Assembly: GCF_000241525.1 (NCBI RefSeq)
Contig: NZ_AHIL01000016.1
Span: 1 to 55,856, forward strand
Direction of reading: 5' to 3'
Length of the DNA: 55,856 bases
Source of the DNA: Comamonas testosteroni ATCC 11996
GTDB lineage: Bacteria > Pseudomonadota > Gammaproteobacteria > Burkholderiales > Burkholderiaceae_C
A program made the translations under genes and the position numbers. Below, in pieces: positions 45,576 through 55,809 of this stretch (position 1 is the stretch's first letter; each line of letters starts with the position of its first letter). The notes under the pieces are model-generated. The model had not been told where the DNA came from. It saw only the letters and a program-made list of their open reading frames with translations, and did not search any database.

Positions 45576-46778
45576 TCATTCTTTTTCTTCGCTTTCCAGG
45601 TAGCGGCGGCGCCAGAAATAGGCCACCAGCACCACGGTGATGATCACCATGGCCACAAGGGCCCAGATGAAGCCGTCCTTTTTGTGCACGAAGGGGATGA
45701 ATTCGAAGTTCATGCCGAAGATGCCGGCAATCAGGTTCAGAGGCAGAAAGATGGCCGTCACCGTGGTCAGCGTGCGCATGATGTCGTTGGCGCGGTTGCT
45801 CTGCGCCGAAAAGTGCATTTGCACTGCGGTCTCGGCGCTTTGCTCCATGCGGTGAATATGGTGGGTCACGCGCTCTATATGTTCGAGCACGTCGCGCGAG
45901 CGCACGCGCAGCAGTTCGCGCTCATGCTGGCGCGCGGGTGTGTGCTCGGGCGGCCAGCCCTCCAGTGCCTCGGTCCAGTCCTGTACGGCGGCGCGCTGGT
46001 CTTCGCAGATTTCATCAAGCTGGTGCAGCGCCAGGCGCACATCGAGCACGCTGGCCCAGTTGCTGAAGCGCTTGTTGGGCTTGAGCAGCGCCATCTGCCA
46101 GTGGTCGATCTGGCGCGTCAGCGTGCGGCGCAGGTCCAGATAGCCGTCCACCATGCCGTTGACCATGCGCAGCATCAGGTCGGCAGGCTCCACGGGCATC
46201 TTGGCGCTGACCTGGCGGCCGTCGGTCTTGGCGGGGCCGGAAATCAGGCGCTGCCAGAAGTTCTCCAGCACAAAGCAGCCGTCGGGATGCACGGACAGCA
46301 GTATCTGGTCATACAGCGCAAAGCCCACGGGCTGGGTTTCCACGCGTTGCAGCACCGGCGCTTCGCGCTGGCCGCTGTGGGCCGGGCTGTGGGATGGCGG
46401 CGGGGCGCTGGATGCCGCACTGCCGGTGCCGGCAGCCAGGGCAGGCAGGCCAGCCGGTGTGGCCACGGCTGTCGCGGGCGAGGCGTGGTTGCCGTTGAGT
46501 GGAGGCAGATGAGCGTTAGCCAGGCGCCGGAACACCAGCACGTCGTACACCGAGGTGTAGTCGTAATTGGAAGGGATGGCCGGATTCAGCAGGTCGGAGA
46601 CATGCAGGTCCACGAGGGCGGAGCCGCCCAGCCTGGTCAGCATGGTCTGAATGGCCGGCAACTGAGCCTCCAGCTCCGAGCGTGTGCAGGAGACCCAGTA
46701 AAACCCCGTTGTTGCCGCCTGCGTGGGCAGTCCGTCAACTGGCTGGGCATAGAGGGGAGAGATATGCAGCACGCGCAT
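45576..46778 (-). CDS. corA: CorA-family divalent cation transporter
   Basis: A 400-residue CorA/ZntB-type channel. The large N-terminal cytoplasmic domain is helical towards its end. Two C-terminal membrane helices follow, with the signature GMN in IAGIFGMNFEFIP between them, and a basic tail (RRRYLESEEKE). The family moves magnesium, cobalt or zinc. I chose ATG 46778 (MRVLHISPLY); the frame is open further upstream into a terminator. A Pro/Ala/Ser-rich insert near 150-185 is longer than usual. Repeat A starts at its stop codon. Confidence 0.9.
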   Translation of the reverse strand: MRVLHISPLYAQPVDGLPTQAATTGFYWVSCTRSELEAQLPAIQTMLTRLGGSALVDLHVSDLLNPAIPSNYDYTSVYDVLVFRRLANAHLPPLNGNHASPATAVATPAGLPALAAGTGSAASSAPPPSHSPAHSGQREAPVLQRVETQPVGFALYDQILLSVHPDGCFVLENFWQRLISGPAKTDGRQVSAKMPVEPADLMLRMVNGMVDGYLDLRRTLTRQIDHWQMALLKPNKRFSNWASVLDVRLALHQLDEICEDQRAAVQDWTEALEGWPPEHTPARQHERELLRVRSRDVLEHIERVTHHIHRMEQSAETAVQMHFSAQSNRANDIMRTLTTVTAIFLPLNLIAGIFGMNFEFIPFVHKKDGFIWALVAMVIITVVLVAYFWRRRYLESEEKE

Positions 46779-46818
46779 GGGAATAGGCAGTCTCGATGTC
46801 AGTGCAGAAAGCAGATGC

Positions 46819-46849
46819 AAAAACGGCCCGTGCAAGCTGCCCGGGCCGT
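46819..46849 (-). terminator. Terminator of hemB
   Basis: On the minus strand ACGGCCCG pairs with CGGGCCGT around an 11-base loop, then TTTT. It lies 62 bases after the hemB stop and just before the CorA start. Confidence 0.85.
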
Positions 46850-46873
46850 CAGATCATGCCTGAAATGCTCTCA

Positions 46874-46911
46874 GGCGCAAGCATGACCTGCGCTGACAGC
46901 TATCAATTTTG
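46874..46911 (-). repeat. Mini-repeat B, copy 8
   Basis: On the minus strand CAAAATTGATAGCTGTCAGC followed by GCAGGTCATGCTTGCGCC starts right after the TAA stop of hemB. It has the same position and core as copies 1, 5 and 7. Confidence 0.65.
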
Positions 46912-47970
<1,059 letters not shown>

Positions 47971-48054
47971 CTATTCCATGACGGCTGTCGCATTGCGGGG
48001 TAAAGACGCGGCGTGCAGCAGCTGTGATGCGGCACAGGCCTTTACACTGGCTCC

Positions 48055-48471
48055 ATGCTATGGGTCAAAGCCTTCCACATCGTTTTTGTTGCCAGCTGGT
48101 TTGCTGGTTTGTTCTACCTGCCGCGCATCTTTGTCAACATCGCCATGGTCACGCCGGGATCGGTGGCAGAGCGCGAGCGCCTGCTGCTGATGGCGCGCAA
48201 GCTGCTGCGCTTCACCTCCATGCTGGCCGTGCCTGCGCTGGGTCTGGGTCTGTGGCTGTGGCTGGGCTGGGGCTTCGCGGGTGGCTGGCTGCATGCCAAA
48301 CTGGCCGTGGTGGTGTTGGTCATCGGCTACCACCACAGCTGTGCCGTGCTGCTGCGCAAGCTGGCGGACAACACCTGCCATAAAAGCCATCGCTGGTTCC
48401 GTTTCTATAACGAAGTGCCGGTGCTGCTGCTGATCGCCGCCGTGATTTTGGTGGTGGTCAAGCCCTTTTGA
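48055..48471 (+). CDS. hemJ: HemJ-like (CopD-superfamily) protoporphyrinogen IX oxidase
   Basis: A 138-residue four-helix membrane protein. The start LWVKAFHIVFVASWFAGLFYLPRIFV is the HemJ signature, with the conserved His8 and Arg24. Other conserved parts are KLLRFTSMLAVPALGLGLWLW and GYHHSC, and the ending RFYNEVPVLLLIAAVILVVVKPF. HemJ oxidises protoporphyrinogen IX to protoporphyrin IX, and divergent placement next to hemB supports that role. CopD-type copper resistance is less likely at this size. It precedes a VanZ-family gene by 27 bases. Confidence 0.85.
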   Translation: MLWVKAFHIVFVASWFAGLFYLPRIFVNIAMVTPGSVAERERLLLMARKLLRFTSMLAVPALGLGLWLWLGWGFAGGWLHAKLAVVVLVIGYHHSCAVLLRKLADNTCHKSHRWFRFYNEVPVLLLIAAVILVVVKPF

Positions 48472-48498
48472 GTCTTGTGCCGAGAGTAGGAGGCGACT

Positions 48499-49626
48499 GT
48501 GTCCGATTCCGCGGTGCCGGTGATTTCCATGCGCCATACCTCGGCCTGGCCGCTGGCGCTGGTCTATGGCCTGCTCATCGTGTTTGCCAGCCTGTTCCCG
48601 TTCGACGGCTGGCGCGCCCAGGGCATCGATCCCAGCGTATTCCTGTTCGCCAGGATTCCGCCGCCGTACTGGACCTGGTTCGACGTCAACACCAATATCG
48701 TCGGCTATGCGCCGCTGGGCTTTTTCCTGGCGCTGGCCCTGATGCGCTCGGGTCAGCCCAGGTTGGCCGTGCCGCTGGCTTTTCTTGCCGGCACGCTGCT
48801 GTCGCTGTGCATGGAGTTTCTGCAGATCTATCTGCCGCGCCGCGTGCCGTCCAATCTGGACCTGGTGCTCAATGCCGGCGGTACCTTGATCGGCGCTCTG
48901 CTGGCTGCGCTGCTGGAGAAGCTGGGGGCTCTCTCGCGCTGGAGTGCATTTCGCAACCAGTGGCTGGGCGAGGGCGGTGCTGGTGTGCTGGTGCTGCTGG
49001 CGCTGTGGCCGTTTGCGCTGCTGTTTCCAGCGGCCGTGCCGTTTGGCCTGGGTCAGGTGCTGGAGCGCATCGACGACACCTTGCAGGACTGGCTGCTGAA
49101 CACGCCGTTCGAAGACTGGCTGCCTCTGGGCGACTTCGCCATGACGCCGCTGTCGCTGGTCACGGAGATGCTATGCGTGATGCTGGGGCTGTGGATTCCC
49201 TGCCTGCTGGCCTATTGCGCCGTGCGCCATATGGGCCGCCGCGCGTTGGCCGGGCTGCTTCTGGTGGCGGCAGGGGTGGGGGTGACGGCGCTGTCGGCTG
49301 CGTTGAGCTGGGGCCCGGCCCATGCCTGGGAGTGGGTAGATCTGCCGGTGCGCCTGGGTGTCTGGGGCGGGCTGGGCCTGGCCGTGATTGCATTGCCTGC
49401 CTCGCGCCGCATGTGCGCCGTGCTATTGCTGCTGGTGCTGGTGCTGCATCTGAGCATCCTCAATCAGGCGCCGACCAATGTGTACTTCGCCCAGACCCTG
49501 CAGGCCTGGGAGCAAGGCCGCTTCATCCGCTTCTACGGCCTGGGCCAATGGCTGGGCTGGCTCTGGCCTTACGTGACACTGGCGTATGTAGTGATTCGAC
49601 TCTCACGTCGCCAACAGCCTGCCTAG
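48499..49626 (+). CDS. VanZ-family membrane protein
   Basis: A 375-residue polytopic protein with about nine hydrophobic segments. The VanZ-like block covers residues about 20-130: FASLFPFDGW, FDVNTNIVGYAPLGFFLALAL, and LSLCMEFLQIYLPRRVPSNLDL. The start is GTG 48499, with a near-perfect ribosome site TAGGAGG five bases upstream. VanZ proteins influence teicoplanin resistance in enterococci, but most Gram-negative members are uncharacterised. It is probably cotranscribed with hemJ and the 2Fe-2S gene 11 bases on. Confidence 0.88.
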   Translation: MSDSAVPVISMRHTSAWPLALVYGLLIVFASLFPFDGWRAQGIDPSVFLFARIPPPYWTWFDVNTNIVGYAPLGFFLALALMRSGQPRLAVPLAFLAGTLLSLCMEFLQIYLPRRVPSNLDLVLNAGGTLIGALLAALLEKLGALSRWSAFRNQWLGEGGAGVLVLLALWPFALLFPAAVPFGLGQVLERIDDTLQDWLLNTPFEDWLPLGDFAMTPLSLVTEMLCVMLGLWIPCLLAYCAVRHMGRRALAGLLLVAAGVGVTALSAALSWGPAHAWEWVDLPVRLGVWGGLGLAVIALPASRRMCAVLLLLVLVLHLSILNQAPTNVYFAQTLQAWEQGRFIRFYGLGQWLGWLWPYVTLAYVVIRLSRRQQPA

Positions 49627-49637
49627 AATGATCCACC

Positions 49638-49994
49638 ATGAGCGACATCCAGAATCAAGACCAGGCCGGCGGCTACTACCAGCGTCATATCTTCTTTTGC
49701 CTGAACGAGCGTCCCAACGGTGAGGATTGCTGCGCTCTGCACGGCGCCAAGGCGGGCTTTGACCACTGCAAGCGCAAAGTCAAGGAAGAGGGGCTTGCCG
49801 GAAAGGGGTTGGTGCGTGTGAACAAGGCCGGCTGCCTGGATCGCTGCGCCGGCGGTCCCGTGGCCGTGGTCTACCCCGAGGCCGTTTGGTACACCTTCAT
49901 CGACGACAGCGATATCGATGAAATCGTCGAATCCCACCTCAAGAACGGCAAGGTGGTCGAGCGCCTTGTACTGCCCGAAAGCGTGGGGCGGTGA
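49638..49994 (+). CDS. Thioredoxin-like 2Fe-2S ferredoxin
   Basis: A 118-residue protein of the thioredoxin-like ferredoxin group. Likely cluster ligands are Cys21 (HIFFCLNERP), Cys31 or Cys32 (EDCCALHG), Cys66 and Cys70 (KAGCLDRCAGGP). The HIFFCLNER and GCLDRCAGGPVAVVYPE motifs are highly typical of the small (2Fe-2S) ferredoxins of proteobacteria. It is likely a cytoplasmic electron carrier; the partner is unknown. It is on the same strand as, and 11 bases after, the VanZ gene. Confidence 0.92.
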   Translation: MSDIQNQDQAGGYYQRHIFFCLNERPNGEDCCALHGAKAGFDHCKRKVKEEGLAGKGLVRVNKAGCLDRCAGGPVAVVYPEAVWYTFIDDSDIDEIVESHLKNGKVVERLVLPESVGR

Positions 49995-50155
49995 TCTGGC
50001 TGTCTTGAGTCCTTTGGTCGCCCCGACAGGCTTGCGGCAAGGCGGCTCTTGTCTGGTGCGACCGACTTTGGGCTTGCTTGTTCAGGAACTTTAAGTGTTT
50101 TCAAGCGTCAGCCCAATTACAGCAAGCGCAAAAAGCTACAACTAGGATAGCAATC

Positions 50156-50794
50156 GTGAATTCCCAGACCGAACGACTGACGCTCACCGGCACCGCCGGT
50201 GCCATTGAGGCCCTGCGCGATGCGCCGCAACTGGTCGAAGGCCAGAGCCCCAAAGGCGTGGCCATCATCGCCCATCCGCACCCGCTGTTTGGCGGCACCA
50301 TGGATAACAAGGTGGTCCAGACCCTGGCGCGTGCCTTTGTTCAGTGCGGCTACACGGTCGTGCGTTTCAACTTTCGTGGCGTGGGCGCCAGTGCCGGCGA
50401 GTATGACGCCGGCAAGGCCGAGCTGCAGGATTTGCTGGCCGTGGTGCAGCAGGTGGCTCCCGAAGGCCCTGTGGCTCTGGCCGGCTTTTCCTTCGGCGCT
50501 TTCGTCACCAGCCATGCACTGGCCCAACTCTGGGGTACAGGCCGGGTGCAGAAGGCCGTGCTGGTCGGCACCGCCGCGAGCCGTTTCGAGGTGGCGCCCG
50601 TGCCCGTCGAGGCCCATGACCAGACCCTGGTGATCCATGGCGAGGCGGACGATACCGTCGAGCTGTCCGCCGTGATGGACTGGGCGCGCCCGCAGATACT
50701 GCCTGTTACCGTGATTCCGCAGGTCGGCCATTTCTTTCACGGACAATTGCCTCTGCTCAAGAGCCTGGTGGTGCGCCACCTGAAGTCCCTGTAA
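50156..50794 (+). CDS. Alpha/beta hydrolase
   Basis: A 212-residue alpha/beta hydrolase. The strand VAIIAHPHPLFGGTMDNKVV is the hallmark of the small family with the HPHP-LFGG segment. The nucleophile elbow is AGFSFGAF, the acid residue lies in IHGEADDTVE, and the catalytic His in VGHFFHGQL. I chose GTG 50156 because AGGAT lies eight bases upstream and the product begins VNSQTERLTL; the frame is open to 50078. The substrate is unknown. Confidence 0.87.
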   Translation: MNSQTERLTLTGTAGAIEALRDAPQLVEGQSPKGVAIIAHPHPLFGGTMDNKVVQTLARAFVQCGYTVVRFNFRGVGASAGEYDAGKAELQDLLAVVQQVAPEGPVALAGFSFGAFVTSHALAQLWGTGRVQKAVLVGTAASRFEVAPVPVEAHDQTLVIHGEADDTVELSAVMDWARPQILPVTVIPQVGHFFHGQLPLLKSLVVRHLKSL

Positions 50795-50944
50795 GAGCCG
50801 CTCCCACACCTTGACGCACGTGAATTGCTGCCCTGTCTCGGTTAACTCCCTTTTCATAGCGCCAGGCCGAGGTATATCCTTGGCTTTGGCCGTTTTCGAC
50901 GGTAAATAACCGCGCTTACCTTTGCTTTAGCGAGAGTCCTCTTC

Positions 50945-52117
50945 ATGAAGCCCATCTACTCCACACTGCGTGTTTTGGCCGTTGCTGCCGCAGTGGCGCC
51001 CGTGTTTGCCATGGCACAGGTGGCGGCCCCTGTTCCTCCCGAAATTGCTGCCCGCAACTACCTGCTGGTGGACGTCACTGCCGGCCAGGTGCTGGGTGCC
51101 AAGGACGTCGATGCACCCGTCGAGCAGGCATCGCTGACCAAGCTGATGTCGGCCTATGTGGTGTTCGACGCCTTGCGCTCCAAGAAAATCACGCTGGAGC
51201 AGCGCATGCCCGTGAGCGAGCGCGCCTGGAAGATGCCCGGCTCGCGCATGTTCATCGACCCCAAGATGCAGGTGCCCGTCAATGACCTGCTCAGCGGCAT
51301 GATCATCCAGTCCGGCAACGATGCCACCATGGCATTGGCCGAGGCTGTGGGCGGCACGGCCGAGAACTTCGTCAAGATGATGAATGACCAGGCCAAGGCC
51401 CTGGGCATGAAGAACACGAGCTACAAGAATCCCGAAGGTCTGACCGAGCCCGGCCACCTGACGACGGCGCGTGATCTGTCCATCCTGGCCCAGCGATTGA
51501 TGCATGACTTCCCCGAGTACATGCACTACTACTCCACCAAGCAGTACAGCTACCCCGGCACGCCTGCCTCCAACGGCAGCAACCGCAATGCCTTGCTGTT
51601 CCGTGATCCCACCGTGGACGGCCTGAAGACCGGCCACACCAACGCCGCAGGCTATTGCCTGGTGGCCACGGCCAAGCGCGACCTGCCCAATGTGGGTCAG
51701 CGCCGCCTGCTGTCCATCGTGCTGGGAACGGCCAGCGAAAAGGCGCGTGCCAACGAAAGCCAGAAGCTGTTGAACTGGGGCTACACCGCTTTCGATGCCG
51801 TCAAGCTGTTCGATGCCGATCAACCCGTCGCTACTCCCGCTGTCTGGAAGGGCGCGGCCAATGCCGTCAAGATCGGCAAGGCCGACGGCGCCGTGGTCGT
51901 GACCGTGCCCTCGGGCACCGGCGGCAAGCTGACCACCGAGGTGGTGCGCCAGGATCCGTTGATTGCACCCATTGCCAAGGGGCAGTCCATGGGAGTGCTC
52001 AAGGTCAAGTCGGGTGCGGATGTGGTGGCCGAGGTGCCGCTGGTAGCGCTTGAGGCCGTCGAGCAGGCAGGCTTCTTCGGCCGTCTGTGGGACACCATCC
52101 GCCTCTGGATCAAGTAA
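50945..52117 (+). CDS. dacC: D-alanyl-D-alanine carboxypeptidase (PBP5/6 type)
   Basis: A 390-residue low-molecular-weight penicillin-binding protein. The signal peptide ends near VFAMAQ (residues 1-25). Active-site motifs are SLTK (63-66), SGN (123-125) and KTG (228-230). The C-terminal beta domain precedes an amphipathic membrane-binding helix (FFGRLWDTIRLWIK). It trims the last D-Ala of peptidoglycan stem peptides in the periplasm. The gene symbol could equally be dacA. It stands alone upstream of the str operon. Confidence 0.95.
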   Translation: MKPIYSTLRVLAVAAAVAPVFAMAQVAAPVPPEIAARNYLLVDVTAGQVLGAKDVDAPVEQASLTKLMSAYVVFDALRSKKITLEQRMPVSERAWKMPGSRMFIDPKMQVPVNDLLSGMIIQSGNDATMALAEAVGGTAENFVKMMNDQAKALGMKNTSYKNPEGLTEPGHLTTARDLSILAQRLMHDFPEYMHYYSTKQYSYPGTPASNGSNRNALLFRDPTVDGLKTGHTNAAGYCLVATAKRDLPNVGQRRLLSIVLGTASEKARANESQKLLNWGYTAFDAVKLFDADQPVATPAVWKGAANAVKIGKADGAVVVTVPSGTGGKLTTEVVRQDPLIAPIAKGQSMGVLKVKSGADVVAEVPLVALEAVEQAGFFGRLWDTIRLWIK

Positions 52118-52214
52118 GTTCCCGGGCTGGCAGGAGGCCGCTCCTGCCGGAAAGAGCACTTTGATGTGCCATGCAAAGCATCTTGCTGCCTGCGGGGCTA
52201 TTGTCGTTGGGTGG

Positions 52215-52243
52215 TTGTGCTGATTTGCACAAGCTGGTACATT
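52215..52243 (+). promoter_or_regulatory. Weak candidate promoter of the str operon
   Basis: TTGTGC, a 17-base spacer and TACATT at 52238-52243. It is a poor match but correctly spaced, 113 bases before rpsL. A stem-loop TTTGCTT-TCACG-AAGCAAA lies in the leader at 52313-52331. Confidence 0.25.
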
Positions 52244-52355
52244 TGAGGGCTTTTCGGAATTTCCGAAGGGGTTCACGTTTCCGCATCGGCATCTGTTGCT
52301 GCGGATAAACCTTTTGCTTTCACGAAGCAAATTCACGTTTAGGGACGTTTAATTA

Positions 52356-52733
52356 ATGCCAACCATTAACCAACTCGTGCGTCAGGGCCGCACGGTCGAA
52401 GTTGTTAAATCCAAGAGCCCTGCTATGGAAAACTGCCCCCAACGCCGTGGCGTGTGCACCCGTGTGTACACCACCACTCCCAAGAAGCCTAACTCGGCTC
52501 TGCGTAAGGTGGCCAAGGTTCGTCTGACCAACGGTTTCGAAGTGATTTCGTACATCGGCGGTGAAGGCCACAACCTGCAAGAGCACAGCGTTGTGCTGGT
52601 GCGCGGTGGTCGTGTGAAGGACTTGCCCGGTGTGCGTTACCACATCGTGCGCGGTTCCCTGGACCTGCAAGGCGTCAAGGACCGTAAGCAAGCTCGCTCC
52701 AAGTACGGTGCCAAGAAGCCTAAGGCTAAGTAA
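52356..52733 (+). CDS. rpsL: 30S ribosomal protein S12
   Basis: A 125-residue S12. It starts [12 protein letters not shown] and includes [20 protein letters not shown], with the lysines that determine streptomycin sensitivity (KKPNSALRK and [14 protein letters not shown]) in wild-type form. It sits at the decoding centre. AGGGA lies ten bases before the ATG. It opens the str operon, followed by rpsG after 168 bases. Confidence 0.98.
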   Translation: MPTINQLVRQGRTVEVVKSKSPAMENCPQRRGVCTRVYTTTPKKPNSALRKVAKVRLTNGFEVISYIGGEGHNLQEHSVVLVRGGRVKDLPGVRYHIVRGSLDLQGVKDRKQARSKYGAKKPKAK

Positions 52734-52901
52734 TCAGCCCTGGTTTTTTGAAAACAAACGGTGTTTGATTCGCCTGACTGGCGCGGTCAAACGTAGTGGC
52801 CCTGAGCACGAATGTTTTGTGCGGGTCGAGTAAGTGAGAGTTTTGAATAGCTCTCGCGGTATCTGAAAAGATGCCAACTGAAGCAAAGATAGAGGTAAAA
52901 A

Positions 52902-53375
52902 ATGCCACGTCGTCGCGAAGTCCCCAAACGTGAAATCCTGCCGGATCCCAAGTTCGGCAATGTAGAGCTGTCCAAATTCATGAACGTGATCATGGAAGGC
53001 GGCAAGAAGGCGGTTGCTGAGCGCATCATTTACGGCGCTCTGGACCTGATCGAGAAGAAGCATCCTGGCAAGGACCCTCTGGAAGCTTTCGTTGTTGCCA
53101 TCAACAACGTCAAGCCCATGGTTGAAGTGAAGTCCCGCCGTGTTGGCGGTGCCAACTACCAGGTGCCCGTGGAAGTGCGTCCCGTCCGTCGTCTGGCTCT
53201 GGCCATGCGCTGGATCAAGGAAGCCTCCCGCAAGCGTGGCGAGAAGTCCATGGCTCAACGCCTGGCCAACGAGCTGCTGGAAGCTACGGAAGGCCGTGGC
53301 GGCGCCATGAAGCGTCGTGACGAAGTGCACCGTATGGCCGAAGCCAACAAGGCCTTCAGCCACTTCCGCTTCTAA
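52902..53375 (+). CDS. rpsG: 30S ribosomal protein S7
   Basis: A 157-residue S7, the primary 16S rRNA 3'-domain binder and likely autoregulator of the operon. [19 protein letters not shown] and the [20 protein letters not shown] block are standard. It ends KAFSHFRF like most bacterial S7 proteins. The 168-base gap after rpsL is longer than in E. coli and could hold the S7 control site; a GAGAG/CTCTC hairpin is visible at its end. Confidence 0.98.
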   Translation: MPRRREVPKREILPDPKFGNVELSKFMNVIMEGGKKAVAERIIYGALDLIEKKHPGKDPLEAFVVAINNVKPMVEVKSRRVGGANYQVPVEVRPVRRLALAMRWIKEASRKRGEKSMAQRLANELLEATEGRGGAMKRRDEVHRMAEANKAFSHFRF

Positions 53376-53520
53376 TCGGAATCTCGCTCGAGATACAGGG
53401 CCGCATGCAAAAACTTGCTGCGGCCTTGTGTCGATTCTGAGCGCCCCCATATAGAGCTGCTGCCTCCTGCGCACAATGCGGGGCCGGCAGTACTCCCATA
53501 CGATCAAGCAAGGATCCATC

Positions 53521-55629
53521 ATGGCTCGCAAGACCCCCATTGAGCGCTATCGCAACATCGGTATTTCCGCTCACATTGACGCAGGTAAGACAACCACTAC
53601 AGAACGTATCCTGTTCTATACCGGTGTGACCCACAAGCTGGGCGAAGTGCACGACGGTGCTGCTACGACCGACTGGATGGAGCAAGAGCAAGAGCGCGGC
53701 ATCACGATTACTTCGGCTGCTGTGACCTGCTTCTGGAAGGGCATGGATCTGTCCTACCCCGAGCACCGTTTCAACATTATTGACACCCCCGGTCACGTGG
53801 ACTTCACGATTGAAGTGGAGCGTTCCATGCGCGTGCTGGACGGCGCTTGCATGGTGTATTGCGCTGTGGGTGGCGTGCAGCCCCAGTCCGAAACCGTGTG
53901 GCGTCAGGCCAATAAGTACAAGGTGCCTCGTCTGGCCTTCGTGAACAAGATGGACCGTACCGGTGCCAACTTCTTCAAGGTCTATGAAGGCATGAAGACT
54001 CGCCTGAACGCGAACCCTGTGCCCGTGGTGATCCCAATCGGCGCTGAAGATAACTTCCAGGGCGTGGTCGATCTGGTCAAGATGAAGGCCATCATCTGGG
54101 ACGAAGCTTCCCAGGGCATGAAGTTCGAATACCAGGACATCCCCGCCGAGCTGGTGGAGACCGCCAACAAGTGGCGTGAAAACCTGGTGGAAGCCGCTGC
54201 CGAAGCTTCGGAAGAGCTGATGAACAAGTACCTGGAAGAAGGTACTCTGACTGAAGAAGAAGTGAAGCTCGGCGTGCGTACTCGTACCCTGGCCACCGAA
54301 ATTCAGCCCATGCTGTGCGGCACCGCGTTCAAGAACAAGGGTGTGCAGCGCATGCTGGACGCCGTGATCGACTATCTGCCCGCTCCTGTGGACATCCCTG
54401 ACGTTACCGGTACCGACCCCGATGACGAAGAGAAGAAGCTGAGCCGCAAGGCTGACGATGCTGAGAAGTTCTCGGCTCTGGCCTTCAAGCTGATGACCGA
54501 CCCCTTCGTGGGCCAGCTGACTTTCGTGCGCGTGTACTCTGGCGTTCTGTCCAAGGGTGAGACCGTTCTGAATGCCGTCAAGGGCAAGAAGGAACGTATC
54601 GGCCGTATCGTGCAGATGATGGCCAACGACCGCGTGGAAGTGGAAGAAATCCGTGCTGGCGACATCGCTGCCTGCGTGGGCCTGAAGGACGTGACCACCG
54701 GTGAAACCCTGTGCGACATCGCTGCGCCTATCGTGCTGGAGCGCATGGTGTTCCCCGAGCCCGTGATTGCACAGGCTGTGGAACCTAAGTCCAAGACCGA
54801 CCAGGAAAAGATGGGTATCGCTCTGTCGCGTCTGGCTGCAGAAGATCCTTCCTTCCGCGTGCGTACCGACGAAGAATCCGGTCAGACCATCATCGCCGGT
54901 ATGGGCGAACTGCACCTGGAAATCATCGTTGACCGCATGAAGCGCGAATTCAACGTGGAAGCCAACGTGGGCAAGCCCCAGGTTGCCTACCGCGAAACCA
55001 TCCGCAGCACGGTCAAGGACGTGGACGGCAAGTTCGTTCGCCAGTCCGGCGGTAAGGGCCAGTACGGTCACGTGGTTCTGACTCTGGAACCCCAGGAAGC
55101 TGGCAAGGGCTTCGAGTTCGTCGACGAAATCAAGGGCGGTGTGGTTCCTCGCGAATACATCCCTGCGGTGGAGAAGGGCGTGATCGAAGCTCTGACTTCC
55201 GGCGTGCTGGCTGGCTACCCTGTGGTGGACGTCAAGGTTCGTCTGACCTTCGGTTCGTACCACGATGTGGACTCGAACGAAATGGCGTTCAAGATGGCCG
55301 CTATCTTCGGTTTCAAGGAAGCTGCCCGCAAGGCCAACCCCGTCATCCTGGAGCCCATGATGGCTGTGGAAGTGGAAACGCCCGAAGACTACGCTGGTAC
55401 CGTGATGGGCGATCTGTCCTCGCGTCGCGGCATGGTTCAGGGTATGGACGACATGGTTGGTGGCGGCAAGGCCATCAAGGCTGAAGTGCCTCTGTCCGAA
55501 ATGTTCGGCTACGCCACTTCGCTGCGTTCCATGACTCAAGGTCGCGCCAGCTACACCATGGAGTTCAAGCACTACGCTGAAGCTCCTCGTAACGTGGCTG
55601 AAGCCATTGTTGCTGCCCGCGCCAAGTAA
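53521..55629 (+). CDS. fusA: Elongation factor G
   Basis: A 702-residue EF-G, the translocation GTPase of protein synthesis. The P-loop is [15 protein letters not shown], switch II is [16 protein letters not shown], and the G4 motif is [12 protein letters not shown]. Domains II-V are complete, with the domain IV loop [10 protein letters not shown] chose ATG 53521 ([18 protein letters not shown]). The frame is 145 bases after rpsG. Codon use is strongly biased compared with neighbours, as expected for high expression. Confidence 0.98.
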   Translation: MARKTPIERYRNIGISAHIDAGKTTTTERILFYTGVTHKLGEVHDGAATTDWMEQEQERGITITSAAVTCFWKGMDLSYPEHRFNIIDTPGHVDFTIEVERSMRVLDGACMVYCAVGGVQPQSETVWRQANKYKVPRLAFVNKMDRTGANFFKVYEGMKTRLNANPVPVVIPIGAEDNFQGVVDLVKMKAIIWDEASQGMKFEYQDIPAELVETANKWRENLVEAAAEASEELMNKYLEEGTLTEEEVKLGVRTRTLATEIQPMLCGTAFKNKGVQRMLDAVIDYLPAPVDIPDVTGTDPDDEEKKLSRKADDAEKFSALAFKLMTDPFVGQLTFVRVYSGVLSKGETVLNAVKGKKERIGRIVQMMANDRVEVEEIRAGDIAACVGLKDVTTGETLCDIAAPIVLERMVFPEPVIAQAVEPKSKTDQEKMGIALSRLAAEDPSFRVRTDEESGQTIIAGMGELHLEIIVDRMKREFNVEANVGKPQVAYRETIRSTVKDVDGKFVRQSGGKGQYGHVVLTLEPQEAGKGFEFVDEIKGGVVPREYIPAVEKGVIEALTSGVLAGYPVVDVKVRLTFGSYHDVDSNEMAFKMAAIFGFKEAARKANPVILEPMMAVEVETPEDYAGTVMGDLSSRRGMVQGMDDMVGGGKAIKAEVPLSEMFGYATSLRSMTQGRASYTMEFKHYAEAPRNVAEAIVAARAK

Positions 55630-55659
55630 TTGACGCAGGTTTGACGAATCCGTCATAAT
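55630..55659 (+). promoter_or_regulatory. Candidate promoter between fusA and tuf
   Basis: TTGACG (55630-55635), an 18-base spacer and CATAAT (55654-55659), each one base from consensus. A TGACG-AATC-CGTCA dyad lies within it. The predicted start is only about 5-10 bases before a strong terminator hairpin. Confidence 0.45.
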
Positions 55660-55670
55660 CTACGGCTTCC

Positions 55671-55706
55671 AATCGCGGCAGTCCTTTGAGGATTGCCGCG
55701 ATTTTT
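55671..55706 (+). terminator. Strong intrinsic terminator after fusA
   Basis: AATCGCGGCAGTCCT pairs with AGGATTGCCGCGATT (15 pairs, one G-T) over a 3-base loop, followed by T-run. It lies 41 bases after the fusA stop. Confidence 0.92.
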
Positions 55707-55809
55707 GCCGGTCTGCGATCCCATGCCGTCCTGTTTCCTGTGCGGGGCGAGTCAGCAATGAGGTGCAGACCTTAAACATCACACAGGTTTTTGCTCTTTC
55801 GGAGAAATC

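Noticed and set aside
53399..53425. GGCCGCA...TGCGGCC hairpin between rpsG and fusA as a terminator
   Set aside because: There is only TTGTGT after the stem rather than a T-run, and fusA needs to be expressed from the operon.
53356..55656. A 766-codon open frame on the minus strand across fusA
   Set aside because: It is antisense to EF-G, has strongly biased His/Gly/Leu composition, and overlaps the conserved gene completely.
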